A stretch of 64,000 nucleotides of DNA from Dyadobacter sp. CECT 9275 (GCF_907164905.1 NZ_CAJRAF010000002.1:3410001-3474000), one strand, 5' to 3'. Counted from the stretch's first letter, positions 41,751 through 51,258 are shown. Numbers and translations are program-made. Notes: generated from the letters alone by a model not told the origin.

Positions 41751-43295
41751 ATGACAAAAACCTCGCTGATCCGAAAATTTGAATGGATGCTTGTAATCAC
41801 CGCTTCGGTGGGCTACATCATTAAAAGTCTGCTCTACGATGCCCTTGATTTTGACATCAAGGTCAGAGCGGCCATTGGCAGTGGCGTAAGTGTACCCACA
41901 ATTCTCAAGGCCCTATCTCATTACGACCACACGCTTAATCATAACTTACCGGTGATTGCAGCAGGAGTGCTGTGCCTGACCGCCTGGTATCTCTTTCATT
42001 ACCTGCTGTTTCCAAAAATCACAAAGGAGCCATTCGGCGTATTTGAATTTACCTTACTGACCGTTATAGGCGGGCTGCTTGCTTCCGGCGCTTTTATCCT
42101 GCTGAATACCATAGAGATCGATTTCAGACAAGATGCACGGGCCAACATCGTTGGACTGAAAGACGTAACGCATTTCCGGAAGTTGTTCGTAATATCCGAT
42201 TCCATTGCCTTTTTCACCCTCATTTGCATTTATGAAGTAATGGCGCAGGGTTACTATAAGCTCTATGAAAGACTGGAAGAGGAGCCTCATGGCAAAACCC
42301 TGAACTACTTCCTCATGCTGCTGCTTGGCTCCTTCGCATTTGCTGCGATGGTGAGTACCCGGCTGGTTCCTTTCCTGCTGCGCGCCAACGACTCCCGGGT
42401 TGTACTGGCAATTGCCCTGGTACTCCTGTTTCTGTATATTTTGCAAGAATATTATTTCCGGCACATCCACTTTGCCCTGCCCGGTGATTTCATGCTCACC
42501 AGGTTCCGGACTCAGGTCAGTACCTATCTCTTTTTGGTGTTTATTGCTTCAATGCTGTTCCTGGGCATCAGGGCCCGCATCAGCACACGTATGTCTCCCT
42601 CATTGATATGGGTGCCCGCTTCTCTCCTGATTTTCCCTGCCGGGATTGCGATTGGCAGGCGAAAACGGCAAGTGGAAAGTAGTAAGCTAAAAGCTCAGGT
42701 ATCAGTAAAATCAGCCGAACTGGCACAGCTCCGTTCTCAGATCAATCCTCATTTTTTATTTAACGCGCTCAATAGCTTGTACGCAACGGCTTTAAAAGAA
42801 AACAGTTCACAAACCGCAGAAGGAATTCAGAAACTGGGGGATATCATGCGATTCATGCTGGATGAAAATAACCGGGACAGGATTCCGCTGCAACAGGAAA
42901 TAGCCTATTTGCATAACTATATTGACATACAGAATATGCGTTTGGACAGGAGCCAGCAAATTGAGGTAAAGGTTCACCTGCAGGATACGGAACAGGAAAT
43001 ATACGTAGCCCCTATGCTACTGAATCCCTTTGTGGAGAATGCTTTCAAACACGGGATCAGCTTCCAGTATCCTTCCTGGATTTACATAACCTTAACGCTG
43101 GACAGGGAAAAACTTTTTTTTAAGGTTCATAATTCATTGCATAAATTTCAGGGATTAAATACCGAAAAAAGCGTTGGAGGCATAGGCCTTGATAATGTCC
43201 GCCAACGTCTGGAGCTGGTATATCCTGGTAGGTATGCACTGGCAGTCCAGGAATCCGAACGGGATTTTTTTATCTCACTTACCCTGACGTACTGA
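41751..43295 (+). CDS. LytS-like membrane histidine kinase
   Basis: 514 residues. About eight transmembrane segments fill residues 1-305 (for example GVLCLTAWYLFHYLLF, FTLLTVIGGLLASGAFILL, FLMLLLGSFAFAAMV). A short coiled coil leads to the His_kinase domain with the phospho-acceptor His in QINPHFLFNALNSLYA, the N-box LNPFVENAFKHGISF and a G-box GGIGLDNVRQRL. No HATPase F-box variant is missing. Phosphorylates the LytTR regulator encoded 3 nt downstream. The signal is unknown; the membrane half has no named sensor domain. Confidence 0.92.
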   Translation: MTKTSLIRKFEWMLVITASVGYIIKSLLYDALDFDIKVRAAIGSGVSVPTILKALSHYDHTLNHNLPVIAAGVLCLTAWYLFHYLLFPKITKEPFGVFEFTLLTVIGGLLASGAFILLNTIEIDFRQDARANIVGLKDVTHFRKLFVISDSIAFFTLICIYEVMAQGYYKLYERLEEEPHGKTLNYFLMLLLGSFAFAAMVSTRLVPFLLRANDSRVVLAIALVLLFLYILQEYYFRHIHFALPGDFMLTRFRTQVSTYLFLVFIASMLFLGIRARISTRMSPSLIWVPASLLIFPAGIAIGRRKRQVESSKLKAQVSVKSAELAQLRSQINPHFLFNALNSLYATALKENSSQTAEGIQKLGDIMRFMLDENNRDRIPLQQEIAYLHNYIDIQNMRLDRSQQIEVKVHLQDTEQEIYVAPMLLNPFVENAFKHGISFQYPSWIYITLTLDREKLFFKVHNSLHKFQGLNTEKSVGGIGLDNVRQRLELVYPGRYALAVQESERDFFISLTLTY

Positions 43296-43298
43296 TTC

Positions 43299-43991
43299 AT
43301 GAACCTGAACGCCATTGCAATTGACGACGAACCGAACGCACTGGACGTGGTTCGGCTCCATGCAGCAAAGGTTCCTTTCCTTGACCTGAAATCCTGTTTT
43401 ACCAATGCATTTGAAGCGATACCGTACCTGCAGAAAAACAAGGTAGATCTCATTTTCCTGGATATCAAAATGCCCGATATTTCCGGAATCGAATTTGTGA
43501 ACAGCCTTCCCAAAGTACCGATGGTTATTTTTACCACTGCGTATTCGGAATACGCCGTACAAGGCTTTGAGCTGGATGCTCTGGATTACCTTTTAAAGCC
43601 ATTTTCACTTGCCCGGTTCACCAAGGCATGTAACAAGGCATTGGAAGTCCAGAATCTTCGCGATGGCAAAGCGAAGGAATTCATATTCGTAAAAACCGGA
43701 TATGAAGACGTGAAAGTATTACTCAGTGAGATTGTCTACATTGAAGCTGAAGGGAATTATGTAGTCTTTGTGCTCAAAAATAAAAAAATGTTAAGCCGCC
43801 TGTCTATGCAGGAAGTATCCCAATTGCTACCTGAAAGCTCGTTTATGCGAATTCACCGGTCTTACATTATTTCTTTGGACCACATAGAAAAGATAACCCG
43901 GCAGGAAATATTCCTTGAAGGAAGCAGTATCCCTGTGGGCGCGTCCTATGAAGAGAAACTTGCCGAAATCAGGACCAGGATGAAAATTTAA
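43299..43991 (+). CDS. LytTR-type response regulator
   Basis: 230 residues. Receiver domain residues 1-120: acidic pair IDDEPNA, phospho-Asp in LIFLDIKMPDISG, TTAYSEYAVQGF, Lys in YLLKPFS. LytTR DNA-binding domain about 135-228: FIFVKTGYEDVKVLLSEIVYIEAEGNYVVF, FMRIHRSYIISLDHIEKI, IPVGASYEEKL. Partner of the kinase before it. The 21-bp-spaced direct repeats at 41666-41701 are its likely site, so the pair probably controls itself. Convergent with rnc, 3 nt apart. Confidence 0.95.
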   Translation: MNLNAIAIDDEPNALDVVRLHAAKVPFLDLKSCFTNAFEAIPYLQKNKVDLIFLDIKMPDISGIEFVNSLPKVPMVIFTTAYSEYAVQGFELDALDYLLKPFSLARFTKACNKALEVQNLRDGKAKEFIFVKTGYEDVKVLLSEIVYIEAEGNYVVFVLKNKKMLSRLSMQEVSQLLPESSFMRIHRSYIISLDHIEKITRQEIFLEGSSIPVGASYEEKLAEIRTRMKI

Positions 43992-43994
43992 TTG

Positions 43995-44789
43995 TTATTT
44001 TAATTCGAGAAGCGCACAAGCCTGCTCAGAAGCCGACTGCTCCGCTTTTTTCTTGGTGAAACCGTTTCCGGTTGCAAAAGGCTCGTCATTGACGAGTATC
44101 TGTGAAATAAACTCGCGGTGATGGCGGGTACCGCGTTCTTCCAGTATCTCAAAACGGATTTCTTTCCCTTCACGCTGTGCCCATTCAATGATAAGGCTCT
44201 TGAAGTTGATGTTGTTCTGGATAATATTGTCCAGATCGTAATGCGTGAGCAGTTTGCTGATAATAAAAGTGCGGGTAAACCTGAAACCTTTGTCCAGGTA
44301 AATGGCCCCTACAAAAGCTTCGAGTGCGTCGCCATACATCGACGAGCGCGGAGACATTCCCCTTCGGTTACCATCGTATTCAATGAGATGATCCAGCCCC
44401 AGTTTGCGGGAAATCTGGTTCAGCGATTCCCGGTTGACGATGCGGGAACGTATTTCGGTCAGGAAACCTTCGTCCTTATAGGGGTACTTGGTAAAAAGAA
44501 ATTCAGCCACCACCATCCCCAATACAGCATCTCCAAGGTATTCCAGGCGCTCGTTAGATTCCCTGAAACCTTTGATAGCCGTTTCCCTTGAAGCCGAAGT
44601 ATGCCGGAACGCCAGTTGATACACCCCAAGATTGGATGGACGATCTCCGATGACGTGGGCAATGGATTCTTTAAATTTCTTATCCTCAGTACTGCCGGGA
44701 CTGAAAAGAGAAAGAATCGGTTGAAGAATTCGTTTTGCCAATGGAATGGAATAATCAGCTTTCGTACTTTTTGAAAATGACGGATGCAT
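43995..44789 (-). CDS. rnc: Ribonuclease III
   Basis: 264 residues from the ATG at 44789; a TTG at 44807 is an alternative. RNase III signature NERLEYLGDAVLGMVVAEFLF, second acidic site MYGDALEAFVGAIYLDKG, and a C-terminal dsRNA-binding domain (NFKSLIIEWAQREGKEIRFEILEE ... GNGFTKKKAEQSASEQACALL). Processes rRNA precursors and structured RNA. The start codon lies inside fabF (35-nt overlap), so the two are translationally linked in the acpP-fabF-rnc order usual for this phylum. Confidence 0.95.
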   Translation of the reverse strand: MHPSFSKSTKADYSIPLAKRILQPILSLFSPGSTEDKKFKESIAHVIGDRPSNLGVYQLAFRHTSASRETAIKGFRESNERLEYLGDAVLGMVVAEFLFTKYPYKDEGFLTEIRSRIVNRESLNQISRKLGLDHLIEYDGNRRGMSPRSSMYGDALEAFVGAIYLDKGFRFTRTFIISKLLTHYDLDNIIQNNINFKSLIIEWAQREGKEIRFEILEERGTRHHREFISQILVNDEPFATGNGFTKKKAEQSASEQACALLELK

Positions 44790-46008
44790 TATGACCGCCA
44801 AAACCAAAAGTGTTACTTAGGGCAATATTGACCTTACGCTTCTGTGCCTTATTGAAAGTCAGGTTCAACCTGGGATTGATGTCCGGATCTGCCGTAAAAT
44901 GGTTGATCGTTGGTGGAATAATCTGATCCTGAATCGCCAGAATACACGCTGCGGCTTCAATTGCACCAGCTCCTCCAAGCAAATGACCTGTCATAGACTT
45001 GGTTGAACTAATGTTCATATTGTAGGCGTGTTCACCAAAATACTTCTCAATCGCAGTGATTTCCTGGGGGTCTCCCAGTGGCGTAGAAGTTCCATGCGTA
45101 TTGATGTAATCGATATCCTCGGGCCTGACGCCTGCATTTTCGACTACATTTTTAATCACATTAAAAGCTCCGAGACCTTCCGGATGTGGTGCCGTAATAT
45201 GATAGGCATCAGACGACATGCCTGCACCGATCATCTCAGCATAAATTTTTGCACCTCTGGCTTTTGCATGCTCGTATTCTTCCAAAATAATACAAGCACC
45301 TCCTTCACCAAGTACAAAACCATCACGGTCCTTGTCATAAGGACGAGACGCGGTTTCGGGAGAGTCGTTTCTTTCCGAAAGCGCTTTCAGTGCATTAAAA
45401 CCACCCACACCGGCATTGGTGACAGCCGCTTCGGAACCGCCAGAAATGCATACATTCATCATACCCAGACGGATATAATTGTAGGCGTCTATCAGTGCAT
45501 TGGTTGCAGAAGCACAGGCCGAAACGGTGATGAAGGTGGGCCCGCGGAAACCGTACCGGATGGAAAGAACCCCGGAGGCGCTGTCGGCGATCATCTTGGG
45601 GATAAAGAACGGATTAAACCGCGGTGACTTGTCGTTTGCAGCAAAATTTAGGACTTCATCTTCGAAGGTTTTTAAGCCCCCGATTCCCGAGCCCCAAATT
45701 ACACCGGCTTTGTCGAGATCCAGCGTATCATCGGCAAAGCCGGCGTCCTTCATAGCCTCATCAGAGGCAATAACGGCATACTGTGTGAAGGGATCCATTT
45801 TACGGGCTTCCTGGCGAGGAATGTAATCATTAATGTCCAAACCTTTTATTTCACAGGCAAACCTGGTCCGAAACTTTTCAGCATCGAATCTGGTAATGGG
45901 AGCAGCACCGCTTACGCCTGCAACCAAATTTTTCCAATAGGTAGAAACATCATTTCCAATGGGTGTAATAGCACCCATACCGGTAATTACAACTCGCTTA
46001 AAACTCAT
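44755..46008 (-). CDS. fabF: 3-oxoacyl-[acyl-carrier-protein] synthase II
   Basis: 417 residues. Catalytic Cys in TVSACASATNALIDAY, His in NTHGTSTPLGDPQE and in SSTKSMTGHLLGGAGAIEAA; the N-terminal start MSFKRVVITGMGAITPIGN is complete. Condenses malonyl-ACP with acyl-ACP in fatty-acid elongation. 46 nt downstream of acpP, overlaps rnc. Confidence 0.97.
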   Translation of the reverse strand: MSFKRVVITGMGAITPIGNDVSTYWKNLVAGVSGAAPITRFDAEKFRTRFACEIKGLDINDYIPRQEARKMDPFTQYAVIASDEAMKDAGFADDTLDLDKAGVIWGSGIGGLKTFEDEVLNFAANDKSPRFNPFFIPKMIADSASGVLSIRYGFRGPTFITVSACASATNALIDAYNYIRLGMMNVCISGGSEAAVTNAGVGGFNALKALSERNDSPETASRPYDKDRDGFVLGEGGACIILEEYEHAKARGAKIYAEMIGAGMSSDAYHITAPHPEGLGAFNVIKNVVENAGVRPEDIDYINTHGTSTPLGDPQEITAIEKYFGEHAYNMNISSTKSMTGHLLGGAGAIEAAACILAIQDQIIPPTINHFTADPDINPRLNLTFNKAQKRKVNIALSNTFGFGGHNASVIFKKYES

Positions 46009-46054
46009 AAAAAAAGGACAGAAAAAGAAAGATGATATTGGGAGAACTACGTAA

Positions 46055-46291
46055 TTATTTTACGTTTTCTTCCAGATATGCAACAGCCTGGCCAACAGTA
46101 CCAATGTTCTCGGCCTGATCGTCAGGAATAGATAGATTAAATTCTTTCTCGAATTCCATGATCAATTCAACGGTATCTAGAGAGTCCGCTCCCAAGTCGT
46201 TCTGGAAGTTAGCTTCTGGCGTTACTTCCGACTCTTCCACGCCGAGTTTTTCGACGATAATTTGCTTAACTCTTTCTGCAATTGCTGACAT
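46055..46291 (-). CDS. acpP: Acyl carrier protein
   Basis: 78 residues, acidic. Phosphopantetheine Ser in [45 protein letters not shown] start is typical. Carries growing acyl chains for FabF and other Fab enzymes. First gene of the acpP-fabF-rnc operon. Confidence 0.97.
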   Translation of the reverse strand: MSAIAERVKQIIVEKLGVEESEVTPEANFQNDLGADSLDTVELIMEFEKEFNLSIPDDQAENIGTVGQAVAYLEENVK

Positions 46292-46321
46292 TTTATAAAC
46301 ACTTTTTGGTTAAAATCGCAA

Positions 46322-46352
46322 CAAAGAAAGATATTTCAGTTCACTTTGTCAA
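46322..46352 (-). promoter_or_regulatory. Candidate promoter of acpP
   Basis: Minus strand TTG (46350-46352), 20 nt, TTTCTTTG (46322-46329). A second near-match TATCTTTC overlaps. Same variant -7 and spacing as rpsU. Confidence 0.45.
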
Positions 46353-46521
46353 AATTTTTTTAAGCCTTTACTTTTATTGTATCAATATGGGAGAAATTTA
46401 AAAATTCAGAAAATCAAATGCTTAACGGTCTATATTCTAAGAAATCTTGTAATTGCATTCAGAACATAATGGATAAGTGTACTTTCGCAAAACTTTTATT
46501 CTGTTATTTATCTCCTTCAAC

Positions 46522-47334
46522 ATGCTGACTATCCCCAAATTAAGACATTCAAATTCTCCCCTTTTCTTCCTCATGGCGGGCCCATGCGCTATTGAAGGGA
46601 GAGATATGGCCCTGCGGATTGCTGAACATATTGCCGGGCTTACCGACAAATTGGGTATTCCCTATATATTTAAAGGTTCTTACCGCAAGGCTAACCGCAC
46701 CAAGATAGACTCGTTTACCGGTATCGGTGACGAGAAAGCGCTGAAAATCCTGAAAGAAATAAGTGATACTTTTGGGGCTCCCACAGTAACCGACATTCAT
46801 GAATCGCATGAAGCGGCTCTGGCTGCCGAATATGTGGACGTACTTCAGATACCTGCTTTTCTATGCAGGCAGACCGAACTCATTGCAGCGGCAGCCAAAA
46901 CCGGGAAAGCCGTTAACGTTAAAAAAGGTCAGTTTCTATCAGGTAACTCCATGAAATTTGCAGTGGAAAAAGTGAGGGATACCCATCCGGAAAGCCAGGT
47001 GCTACTCACCGAAAGAGGAAACAGCTTCGGATACGGCGATTTGGTGGTTGACTATCGGAACCTGCCGGAAATGCAGGCTTTTGGTGTTCCTGTGATCATG
47101 GATTGTACGCATTCTCTGCAGCAGCCCAACCAGACTTCCGGTGTAACAGGCGGGAAACCGAGGCTGATCGAAACCATTGCCAAAGCGGCCATTGCCGTAG
47201 GTGCCGACGGTCTTTTCATTGAAACACATCATAATCCTGGCGAGGCCAAGTCAGACGGGGCTAATATGCTGCCTCTTGATCAGCTGGAGGATCTGTTAAA
47301 GAAACTGGTCAGGGTAAGGGAGGCTATTTTATGA
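46522..47334 (+). CDS. kdsA: 3-deoxy-8-phosphooctulonate synthase (KDO-8-P synthase)
   Basis: 270 residues from the ATG at 46522; the GTG-initiated frame from 46477 adds a non-homologous hydrophobic leader and is rejected. KdsA blocks: FLMAGPCAIEGRDMALRIAEHI, FKGSYRKANRTKIDSFTG, TDIHESHEAALAAEYVDVLQIPAFLCRQTELI, NVKKGQFLS, IMDCTHSLQQPN, ETHHNPGEAKSDGANML. Makes KDO-8-phosphate for lipid A-core LPS. Its last four bases overlap the PAP2 gene start. Confidence 0.96.
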   Translation: MLTIPKLRHSNSPLFFLMAGPCAIEGRDMALRIAEHIAGLTDKLGIPYIFKGSYRKANRTKIDSFTGIGDEKALKILKEISDTFGAPTVTDIHESHEAALAAEYVDVLQIPAFLCRQTELIAAAAKTGKAVNVKKGQFLSGNSMKFAVEKVRDTHPESQVLLTERGNSFGYGDLVVDYRNLPEMQAFGVPVIMDCTHSLQQPNQTSGVTGGKPRLIETIAKAAIAVGADGLFIETHHNPGEAKSDGANMLPLDQLEDLLKKLVRVREAIL

Positions 47335-48035
47335 CCGGAGACAAAAATTTAAAATCCGGCACAGGCACTCGTTCCTTCCTGGCTACTGAAATCTTTGTAT
47401 TTCTGTTTATATGCAGAATCTCCTTTCCCGCGGCTTCCTTTGCCCAAACCGACTCAACCCTTTGGAAGGTAAAGGTAATGGATGTTGTTCCGCCCGTAAC
47501 GCTGGCCACGGCGGGATTAATAACCCAGGGTGCCATCAGCAGACAGCTTAACCGCTTCACACAAAGCAGGTATCCTCATTTCCATACCCGTGCAGACGAC
47601 TACCTTCCTTATGCACCGGGTGTGGTCAGTCTTGGCCTGGCAGCTTCAGGCGTGAAGGGAAAGCACAAGCTAGGCGACCAGCTCATCCTTGCACTGCTGT
47701 CGAATATAATTGCCCAAGGGGTAACCCAAAGTCTGAAACGGATTATTTCGTACCCGAGGCCCAATGGAGAAGATAACCATTCCTTTCCTTCAGGACATGC
47801 TACCACGGCATTCACCAATGCCACTTTACTTCATGAAGAGTATGGGCAAAGGAGTGTTTTGTATAGTATAGGAGGATATGGCACCGCCACGGCCGTTGGT
47901 ACCATGCGCGTTCTGAACAATAAACACTGGCTGGCCGATGTCCTGATGGGAGCCGGGGTAGGAATCGGGGCAACAAAAGTGGTGTATATTAGTTATCCCT
48001 GGCTGCAAAAACGGGTGCGGATGATGAAACGCTGA
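47331..48035 (+). CDS. PAP2-superfamily phosphatase
   Basis: 234 residues, signal or anchor segment at the N-terminus (FLATEIFVFLFICRISFPAASFA). The acid-phosphatase motifs are KRIISYPRPN (K-x6-R-P), SFPSGHATTAF (PSGH) and RVLNNKHWLADVLMGAGVG (S/R-x-x-x-x-x-H-x-x-x-D). Active site faces the periplasm. Start overlaps kdsA by four bases, which suggests a task in LPS or lipid phosphate trimming, such as lipid A or undecaprenyl-phosphate dephosphorylation (inference). Confidence 0.88.
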   Translation: MTGDKNLKSGTGTRSFLATEIFVFLFICRISFPAASFAQTDSTLWKVKVMDVVPPVTLATAGLITQGAISRQLNRFTQSRYPHFHTRADDYLPYAPGVVSLGLAASGVKGKHKLGDQLILALLSNIIAQGVTQSLKRIISYPRPNGEDNHSFPSGHATTAFTNATLLHEEYGQRSVLYSIGGYGTATAVGTMRVLNNKHWLADVLMGAGVGIGATKVVYISYPWLQKRVRMMKR

Positions 48036-48117
48036 TGCGGAAATTGTCCAGCCTGCTGACATACTGTTGTCATCAGGTACCTTTTCCTTTGCCGCAGACT
48101 TAAATCTCTAATTTATC

Positions 48118-48576
48118 ATGCAGGAACGAAATATACCTCCGCTGACCGCCCTTTGTTTCGAAACACAAACCTCTTTTAAAGATATGCTGCAGTATGTGCG
48201 GGTTATCGCAAGAAGGTTGCATATCAGCGCCATTGCCAGCGGCCTGGAAATTGCGGGGCCTATCCAGTGGATATACGTTGGTGCCGACGGCCAGCCCGAT
48301 ACTCTCTTTTCCCTGACCATAGCTTTACCGATAGTACCTCCCGGAAAAATAATTGATATTCCGGAATTTGCTGTCAAGAACCTCCCTGCTTTCAGGTGTA
48401 TCAGCAGTCGGCATGACGGCGACTGGGGGCGACTGGGTGAAACTTATGGGCTGATCATCGGTAACGTTATCTCGGAAAGCCGGGTGATGACTGGTGAAAA
48501 CCGGGAATTATATATTCATATGGATTTTGAAAACCCTGATTATAATATCACAGAAGTTCAGGTAGGAATTGTTTAA
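48118..48576 (+). CDS. GyrI-like / AraC effector-binding domain protein
   Basis: 152 residues. SOUL/GyrI-like layout: an internal repeat of strand-helix units (SFKDMLQYVRVIARRLHISAIASGLEIAGPIQWIYVG ... FSLTIALPI; FRCISSRHDGDWGRLGETYGLIIGNVISESR ... YIHMDFENPDYNITEVQVGI). Stand-alone members bind small amphipathic molecules or inhibit gyrase; there is no DNA-binding domain here. Next to the tag gene, 28 nt apart, on the same strand. Confidence 0.75.
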   Translation: MQERNIPPLTALCFETQTSFKDMLQYVRVIARRLHISAIASGLEIAGPIQWIYVGADGQPDTLFSLTIALPIVPPGKIIDIPEFAVKNLPAFRCISSRHDGDWGRLGETYGLIIGNVISESRVMTGENRELYIHMDFENPDYNITEVQVGIV

Positions 48577-48604
48577 TAGCCTTGCATGATAAATCTTTGG
48601 AGCC

Positions 48605-49144
48605 ATGTCTTATTGTAACTACGTCAACAACACTGTCTCGGAGCATCCCGATTACCTCCTGCACAAACACTATCACGACAACCAGTATGGCTTCCAGATT
48701 TTGGATGATGATGAATTATTCGGAAGATTTTTGCTGGAAATTAATCAGGCAGGGTTGAGCTGGACTTTGATGCTCCGGAAACAGGAAGGTTTCCGGAAAG
48801 CCTATGACCAGTTCTCTATTGATAAAATCGCATCGTATGAAGAGGAAGACCGGGACCGCCTCATGCAAAATCCGGATATCGTCAGAAACCGGCTTAAAAT
48901 AAACGCCGCTATTGTTAACGCACAGAAGATTGTGGAGCTTAAAAAGGAATACGGTACCTTCAAAAACTGGCTGGATGAGCACCACCCGCTGACGCTTGAA
49001 GCGTGGATGAAACTTTTTAAGAAAAACTTCAAATTTACAGGAGGTGAAATCGTCAACGAATTTCTGATGAGCACAGGATACCTCCCAGGCGCGCACAGTC
49101 CCGGCTGCCCGATTTATAACCTGATTTCGCCGCCGGGCATTTAG
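48605..49144 (+). CDS. tag: DNA-3-methyladenine glycosylase I
   Basis: 179 residues. Tag family words: YHDNQYGFQILDDDELFGRFLLEINQAGLSWTLMLRKQEGFRKAY, and the zinc-snap residues Cys near the N-terminus (SYCNYV), His, and the C-terminal AHSPGCPIY. Excises 3-methyladenine from alkylated DNA. Probably co-transcribed with the GyrI-like gene. Confidence 0.92.
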   Translation: MSYCNYVNNTVSEHPDYLLHKHYHDNQYGFQILDDDELFGRFLLEINQAGLSWTLMLRKQEGFRKAYDQFSIDKIASYEEEDRDRLMQNPDIVRNRLKINAAIVNAQKIVELKKEYGTFKNWLDEHHPLTLEAWMKLFKKNFKFTGGEIVNEFLMSTGYLPGAHSPGCPIYNLISPPGI

Positions 49145-49247
49145 TCCTTAATACAAAGTTCGTATGAACAGTTACGAATGACTGACTTCGGCAAACAGCT
49201 TTCGGCTGCATTTGGGCAACGGAACAATCACATAGCCATTGACATGG

Positions 49248-50057
49248 TCACGGATTGTTATTCCTGATATACCTTACCAATTCCCCCGGTTTGTCAGTCT
49301 GTATGCCTTCGGCACCCCGGTCTAATGCCTCCTGCCATTTTTGCGGGCCTTCCGTGGGCGACTGCACGTCCAACCATACCTGTATCTTCCTATTCCTAAG
49401 CACTTTAAGGAATTCCGGATTCGTAACATTATCCACTACCTCTACCTTAAAGTGATCCAGAAACTGGTTTAACTCCGCTTCAGTTTTAACGTTCTCCGGC
49501 AGGCTGGTCATCAGTGGAAGGTTGGGGGCAACCTTTTTCCATTCGCCGTACTGTTCCTTTTTATTGATGTAAACAATCACCTGATGCTCCATACCCGCAA
49601 CTTTGATTTGCTTCCATGTTTTTTCAGGATCAGCATCTTTAAAATCCAGGTAAATGTTGATTTTTCCCTTGCAGACTTCGAGGATTTCATGAAACTGGGG
49701 AATCCGAAGGGTTTTTTTATTTCTGTTAAATACCTGCAGAGCCTCCACCTGGGAAAGCGTCATCTCACTGACTTTACCCTGCCCGTTGGTGGTACGGTCC
49801 ACGGTAGCATCATGTAAAGCCACCAGATACCCGTCCCTGGTTGTACGGAGGTCCACCTCCACATAGTCTACCCCTGCACTGATCGCTTCCTTGGTAGAGG
49901 CCACCGTATTTTCAGGTACCAATACGTGATTCCCGCGGTGTGCGATCAGGACAACTTTATTTTTCGTTTTGGGCAGCTGGTTGTGTTGTGCCTGTGAATG
50001 GCTCACAACAATCTGTACCAGGAAGCAAATCAGGATAATTACTCGGCGCTTATTCAT
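49248..50057 (-). CDS. Glycerophosphodiester phosphodiesterase
   Basis: 269 residues with a signal peptide (VIILICFLVQIVVSHSQA). GDPD core: LIAHRGNHVLVPENTVASTKEAISAGVDYVEVDLRTTRDGYLVALHDATVDRTTNGQG holds the His pair and acidic metal ligands; later IQTDKPGELVRYI. Splits glycerophosphodiesters to glycerol-3-phosphate and alcohol in the periplasm. glpK in this window could use the product after dephosphorylation or uptake, but the two are far apart. Convergent with tag. Confidence 0.92.
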   Translation of the reverse strand: MNKRRVIILICFLVQIVVSHSQAQHNQLPKTKNKVVLIAHRGNHVLVPENTVASTKEAISAGVDYVEVDLRTTRDGYLVALHDATVDRTTNGQGKVSEMTLSQVEALQVFNRNKKTLRIPQFHEILEVCKGKINIYLDFKDADPEKTWKQIKVAGMEHQVIVYINKKEQYGEWKKVAPNLPLMTSLPENVKTEAELNQFLDHFKVEVVDNVTNPEFLKVLRNRKIQVWLDVQSPTEGPQKWQEALDRGAEGIQTDKPGELVRYIRNNNP

Positions 50058-50119
50058 TTGAAAAGAAATTTATAATTAGGCATACCCGCTTTCCTGGCAA
50101 AGAGGCTAACAGCAGCAGG

Positions 50120-50170
50120 AAAAAAACAGAAGGGCCTGCGTCCGGAATCACATATACTCCTGCGCAGGCC
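50120..50170 (-). terminator. Probable terminator of the PfkB kinase gene
   Basis: 8-bp stem GGCCTGCG / CGCAGGCC with a 22-nt loop, and on the minus strand a T7 run six bases later. Confidence 0.45.
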
Positions 50171-50194
50171 TCTGAGAAAGATATTAAAATTCGC

Positions 50195-51112
50195 TTATCG
50201 GATCTCAAAACTGGACAAATTCACAAATTGCTGTACCCGGTCTTTGATCTCGGCTTCCGTAAGATTTACCAAACGCTCCGTTCCAAATTTCTCCACACAG
50301 AATGATGCCATCGCTGAGCCGTAAATAATCGCCCGTTTCATGTTCTCAAAAGAGATGTCATCCGTGCTGGCCAGGTATCCTATAAAACCACCGGCAAAAG
50401 AATCGCCTGCTCCGGTCGGGTCAAAAACTTCTTCCAGTGGGAGTGCCGGCGCAAAAAATATCCTGTCTTCCTGAAACAACAACGCACCATGTTCCCCCTT
50501 TTTAATGATCAGCGTTTTGGGGCCCATGCCCATGATTTTTACAGCCGCCTTCCTGAGAGAATATTCTCCTGAAAGCTGCCGTGCCTCTTCATCATTGATG
50601 GTTAACACATCCACAAGTTTCAGTACCGCGTGCAGATCTTCCAGTGCAATATTCATCCAGAGATTCATAGTATCCAGCATGATGAGCTTGGGACGCTGCG
50701 CCATGCGCTCGATTACCAGCTTTTGCGTAGCCGGTACGGTGTTTCCCAGCATCAGGAATTCGGTACCCTGATAGGACTTCGGAATAACAGGATCAAAATC
50801 AGCCATTACATTCAGCTGGGTTTCAAGGGTGTCACGGGTATTCATATCCGCATGATATTTCCCTGACCAGAAGAATGTTTTTCCATCCTGTTTCACTTCC
50901 AGCCCTTCGGTACTCACGCCATGTTCTTCCAGCAGTCCGATCATTTCCTTTGGAAAATCCCCTCCTACAACGGCTACAAGATTATTCTGTTTGGTAAAAT
51001 AGGATGCGGCCAAAGTAATGTAGGTTGCTGCTCCGCCAATGATTTTATCCGTTTTACCAAATGGCGTTTCAAGGGCATCAAATGCAACCGACCCGACTGT
51101 CAATAAGCTCAT
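50195..51112 (-). CDS. PfkB family sugar/nucleoside kinase
   Basis: 305 residues. Ribokinase-fold signatures: IGGAATYITLAASYF near the N-terminus and DPTGAGDSFAGGFIGYL near residue 245 with the catalytic Asp. VLTINDEEARQLSG and TLIIKKGEHGALL are also family blocks. Phosphorylates a sugar, nucleoside or related alcohol; substrate not readable. Stands alone. Confidence 0.9.
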   Translation of the reverse strand: MSLLTVGSVAFDALETPFGKTDKIIGGAATYITLAASYFTKQNNLVAVVGGDFPKEMIGLLEEHGVSTEGLEVKQDGKTFFWSGKYHADMNTRDTLETQLNVMADFDPVIPKSYQGTEFLMLGNTVPATQKLVIERMAQRPKLIMLDTMNLWMNIALEDLHAVLKLVDVLTINDEEARQLSGEYSLRKAAVKIMGMGPKTLIIKKGEHGALLFQEDRIFFAPALPLEEVFDPTGAGDSFAGGFIGYLASTDDISFENMKRAIIYGSAMASFCVEKFGTERLVNLTEAEIKDRVQQFVNLSSFEIR

Positions 51113-51250
51113 AAATAGTATTGTGTTGATTTATAGAATGTTCGAAACAAAAAATACGCAAAACGCTGCGAAGATAATGAAAACAGCCGAATAGCATATT
51201 TTGAACCGGTGATTCTGAAATATGGTTAACAATGAATCGTCCCTTATTCC

Positions 51251-51258
51251 TATTTTTG
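51251..51258 (+). promoter_or_regulatory. -7 element of the DUF5618 gene
   Basis: TATTTTTG, exact match; weak TTA at -33. Start near 51266 rules out the earlier frame start at 51263 and supports the ATG at 51344. Confidence 0.4.
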
